A stretch of DNA of 64,000 nt from G963667675 sp965249215 (GTDB lineage: Bacteria > Chloroflexota > Dehalococcoidia > Lucifugimonadales > UBA3495), in contig CBDFLN010000001.1 in the NCBI GenBank assembly GCA_965249215.1, positions 1,116,001-1,180,000 of the forward strand, in the 5' to 3' direction. Under the pieces are notes generated by a model. It was given only the letters and a program-made list of their open reading frames with translations. It did no database searches and was not told the DNA's origin. Positions 62,947-64,000 of this stretch are shown here, piece after piece (position 1 is the first letter of the stretch; the number at the start of each line of letters is the position of its first letter). A program made the position numbers and the translations under genes.

Positions 62947-64000
62947 ATGGTCAACACAGATAAGTCACACCCCACTATTCCATTGACCACAACCACCAAA
63001 GTCCCTGTGAAGTGGCTGGCGCTGGACCGTCGGAATCCGCGCTTGATTCCTGGCGATGACGAACAAGATGAAGTAAGCATTATCGCTCAACTTTACCGCT
63101 CCGAAGACCTGGGCGAGTTGCTCCAGTCTATTGCGGCCAATGGCTATTTGGACATTGAGCCTCTTGTTGTTCTAAGCGAGGATGGGCATCTGACTGTCCT
63201 TGAAGGCAATCGCCGTTTAGCGGCCATTCGTTTGTTTGAGAAGCCTGACCTAGCGGACTTGATTCAAACGCAGGCTCAGCTCAGCATCACCGTTCCTTCT
63301 TTCCCTCAAAAATTCCGAGGCACTATCGCTGAGGTTTCCGTCTACCGCGTGGGGACTCGCGCAGCGGCTAGATCTTTTATTGGATTCAAACACATTAATG
63401 GTGCCGCGAAATGGCAGTCTTATGCCAAGGCGAGATTCGCCGCTGATTGGTATAAGGATGGTAAGGTCACACTTACTGATATAGCTGCCCAAATCGGTGA
63501 CAGGCACGATACGATCAAAAGGATGGTCAACGCTATCTATGTGCTTGAGCAAGCGGAAAAGGCTGAAATCTTCCATCTCTCTGATCGGACTACCCCACGA
63601 TTCAACTTCTCACACTTATACACGGCCTTGTCCCGCGCACCATATATGCGCTTTCTGGGCTTAGAGGAGGCGTGGTCCAGGTTTGACCCAGCACCAAGTC
63701 CCGTTTCTTCGGAGAAACTAGACAGCTTATCCGAAGTATTGAGATGGCTGTACGGGTCCAAAGACGAGGGCATAAACCATGTGATCCTGTCGCAGAATCC
63801 TGATATCAGGCTCCTGGGAGATGTCCTAGATAGTTCAGAGGGTCTCTCGATCTTGAGGGCGACTCGTTCGCTTGCAGAAGCGCACTTAAGCACCTATCCC
63901 GCGAACCAACGGTTTTCAGAGTCATTAGTACGAGCTAGGAAAGAGGTGCGTGAGGCGGCGAATAGCCTCCGCGGATTTGACGGGCGGGATCATGCGTTAG
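62947..64000 (+). CDS. ParB/Srx-like nuclease-domain protein, N-terminal 351 codons (runs off right edge)
   Basis: The frame opens at ATG 62947 after AGGAAG and is still open at the window end. It begins VNTDKSHPTIPLTTTTKVPV, and VLEGNRRLAAIRLFEKP near 95 is the conserved ParB/Srx motif. DIAAQIGDRHDTIKRMVNAI near 180 looks like a helix-turn-helix. Proteins of this type occur both in plasmid/chromosome partitioning and in defence or toxin modules with unknown partners. It lacks the usual ParA neighbour in view. Codon choice is more AT-rich than in holA, which suggests transfer. Confidence 0.75.
   Translation, partial: MVNTDKSHPTIPLTTTTKVPVKWLALDRRNPRLIPGDDEQDEVSIIAQLYRSEDLGELLQSIAANGYLDIEPLVVLSEDGHLTVLEGNRRLAAIRLFEKPDLADLIQTQAQLSITVPSFPQKFRGTIAEVSVYRVGTRAAARSFIGFKHINGAAKWQSYAKARFAADWYKDGKVTLTDIAAQIGDRHDTIKRMVNAIYVLEQAEKAEIFHLSDRTTPRFNFSHLYTALSRAPYMRFLGLEEAWSRFDPAPSPVSSEKLDSLSEVLRWLYGSKDEGINHVILSQNPDIRLLGDVLDSSEGLSILRATRSLAEAHLSTYPANQRFSESLVRARKEVREAANSLRGFDGRDHAL

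Overview
The window looks like chromosome of an uncultured, GC-rich member of the Chloroflexota, most likely a Dehalococcoidia or SAR202-type lineage. This rests on gene content and protein style and on no marker-gene tree: clustered aerobic CO-dehydrogenase-like oxidases, methylmalonyl-CoA mutase with a separate B12 subunit, a yceD-rpmF-fabD-nusB-acpP cluster, many GTG and TTG starts, and REP-like palindromes in the spacers. Moderate confidence.

Layout. 1-13.6 kb is core metabolism: a truncated GatC/AtzG-like gene, a zinc-ribbon CPBP membrane protease, trpA-aroH-aroF, a kinase-Nudix pair on the other strand, greA-lysS-serS, then a reverse-strand coxS-coxL-coxM-surE operon. 13.6-18 kb is accessory: a 43-bp tandem array, REP-like palindromes and a very small integrase island (tyrosine integrase, AlpA-type regulator, three unknown ORFs). 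18-38.5 kb alternates housekeeping genes (recN, HlyIII-type protein, DEAD-box helicase, MFS, ABC-F) with wreckage: a C-terminal ADP-ribosylglycohydrolase fragment, a decapitated response regulator, an IS1182-type transposase fragment, three relics of one transposase 3' end, two copies of a roughly 185-bp repeat, and one intact IS1380-type element. It also holds a very large GLUG/ankyrin secreted protein, a DUF2283 gene, and an unrecognised two-gene module (coiled-coil, tail-anchored PH-like protein plus a membrane-inserting PD-(D/E)xK-like nuclease). 38.8-62.4 kb is core again: lysA, an antitoxin-like pair, holB, HNH, PAC2, serA, tRNA-Gly, a propionate/methylmalonyl-CoA module with an acyl-CoA dehydrogenase, yceD-rpmF-fabD-nusB-acpP, udg, RNase J, FtsK, PHP, a lone peptide-type ABC ATPase, a Gfo/Idh/MocA oxidoreductase and holA. 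The right edge cuts a ParB/Srx-like gene of accessory character.

How genes work together. trpA, aroH and aroF cover steps of aromatic amino-acid synthesis. The 47.0-50.9 kb genes form a methylmalonyl-CoA mutase (two subunits) and epimerase that would link odd-chain or branched-chain acyl-CoA oxidation to succinyl-CoA. yceD-rpmF-fabD-acpP is the common ribosome/fatty-acid cluster without plsX, fabH and fabG. fabD carries an apparent one-base deletion near its 3' end.

The best candidate for something undescribed is the 35.5-37.9 kb two-gene module. Secondary candidates are the kinase-Nudix pair at 4.0-5.3 kb, the ParB-like gene at the right edge, and a 28-bp perfect palindrome over the serA promoter. 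All functional statements are from reading the sequence; no database search was run.
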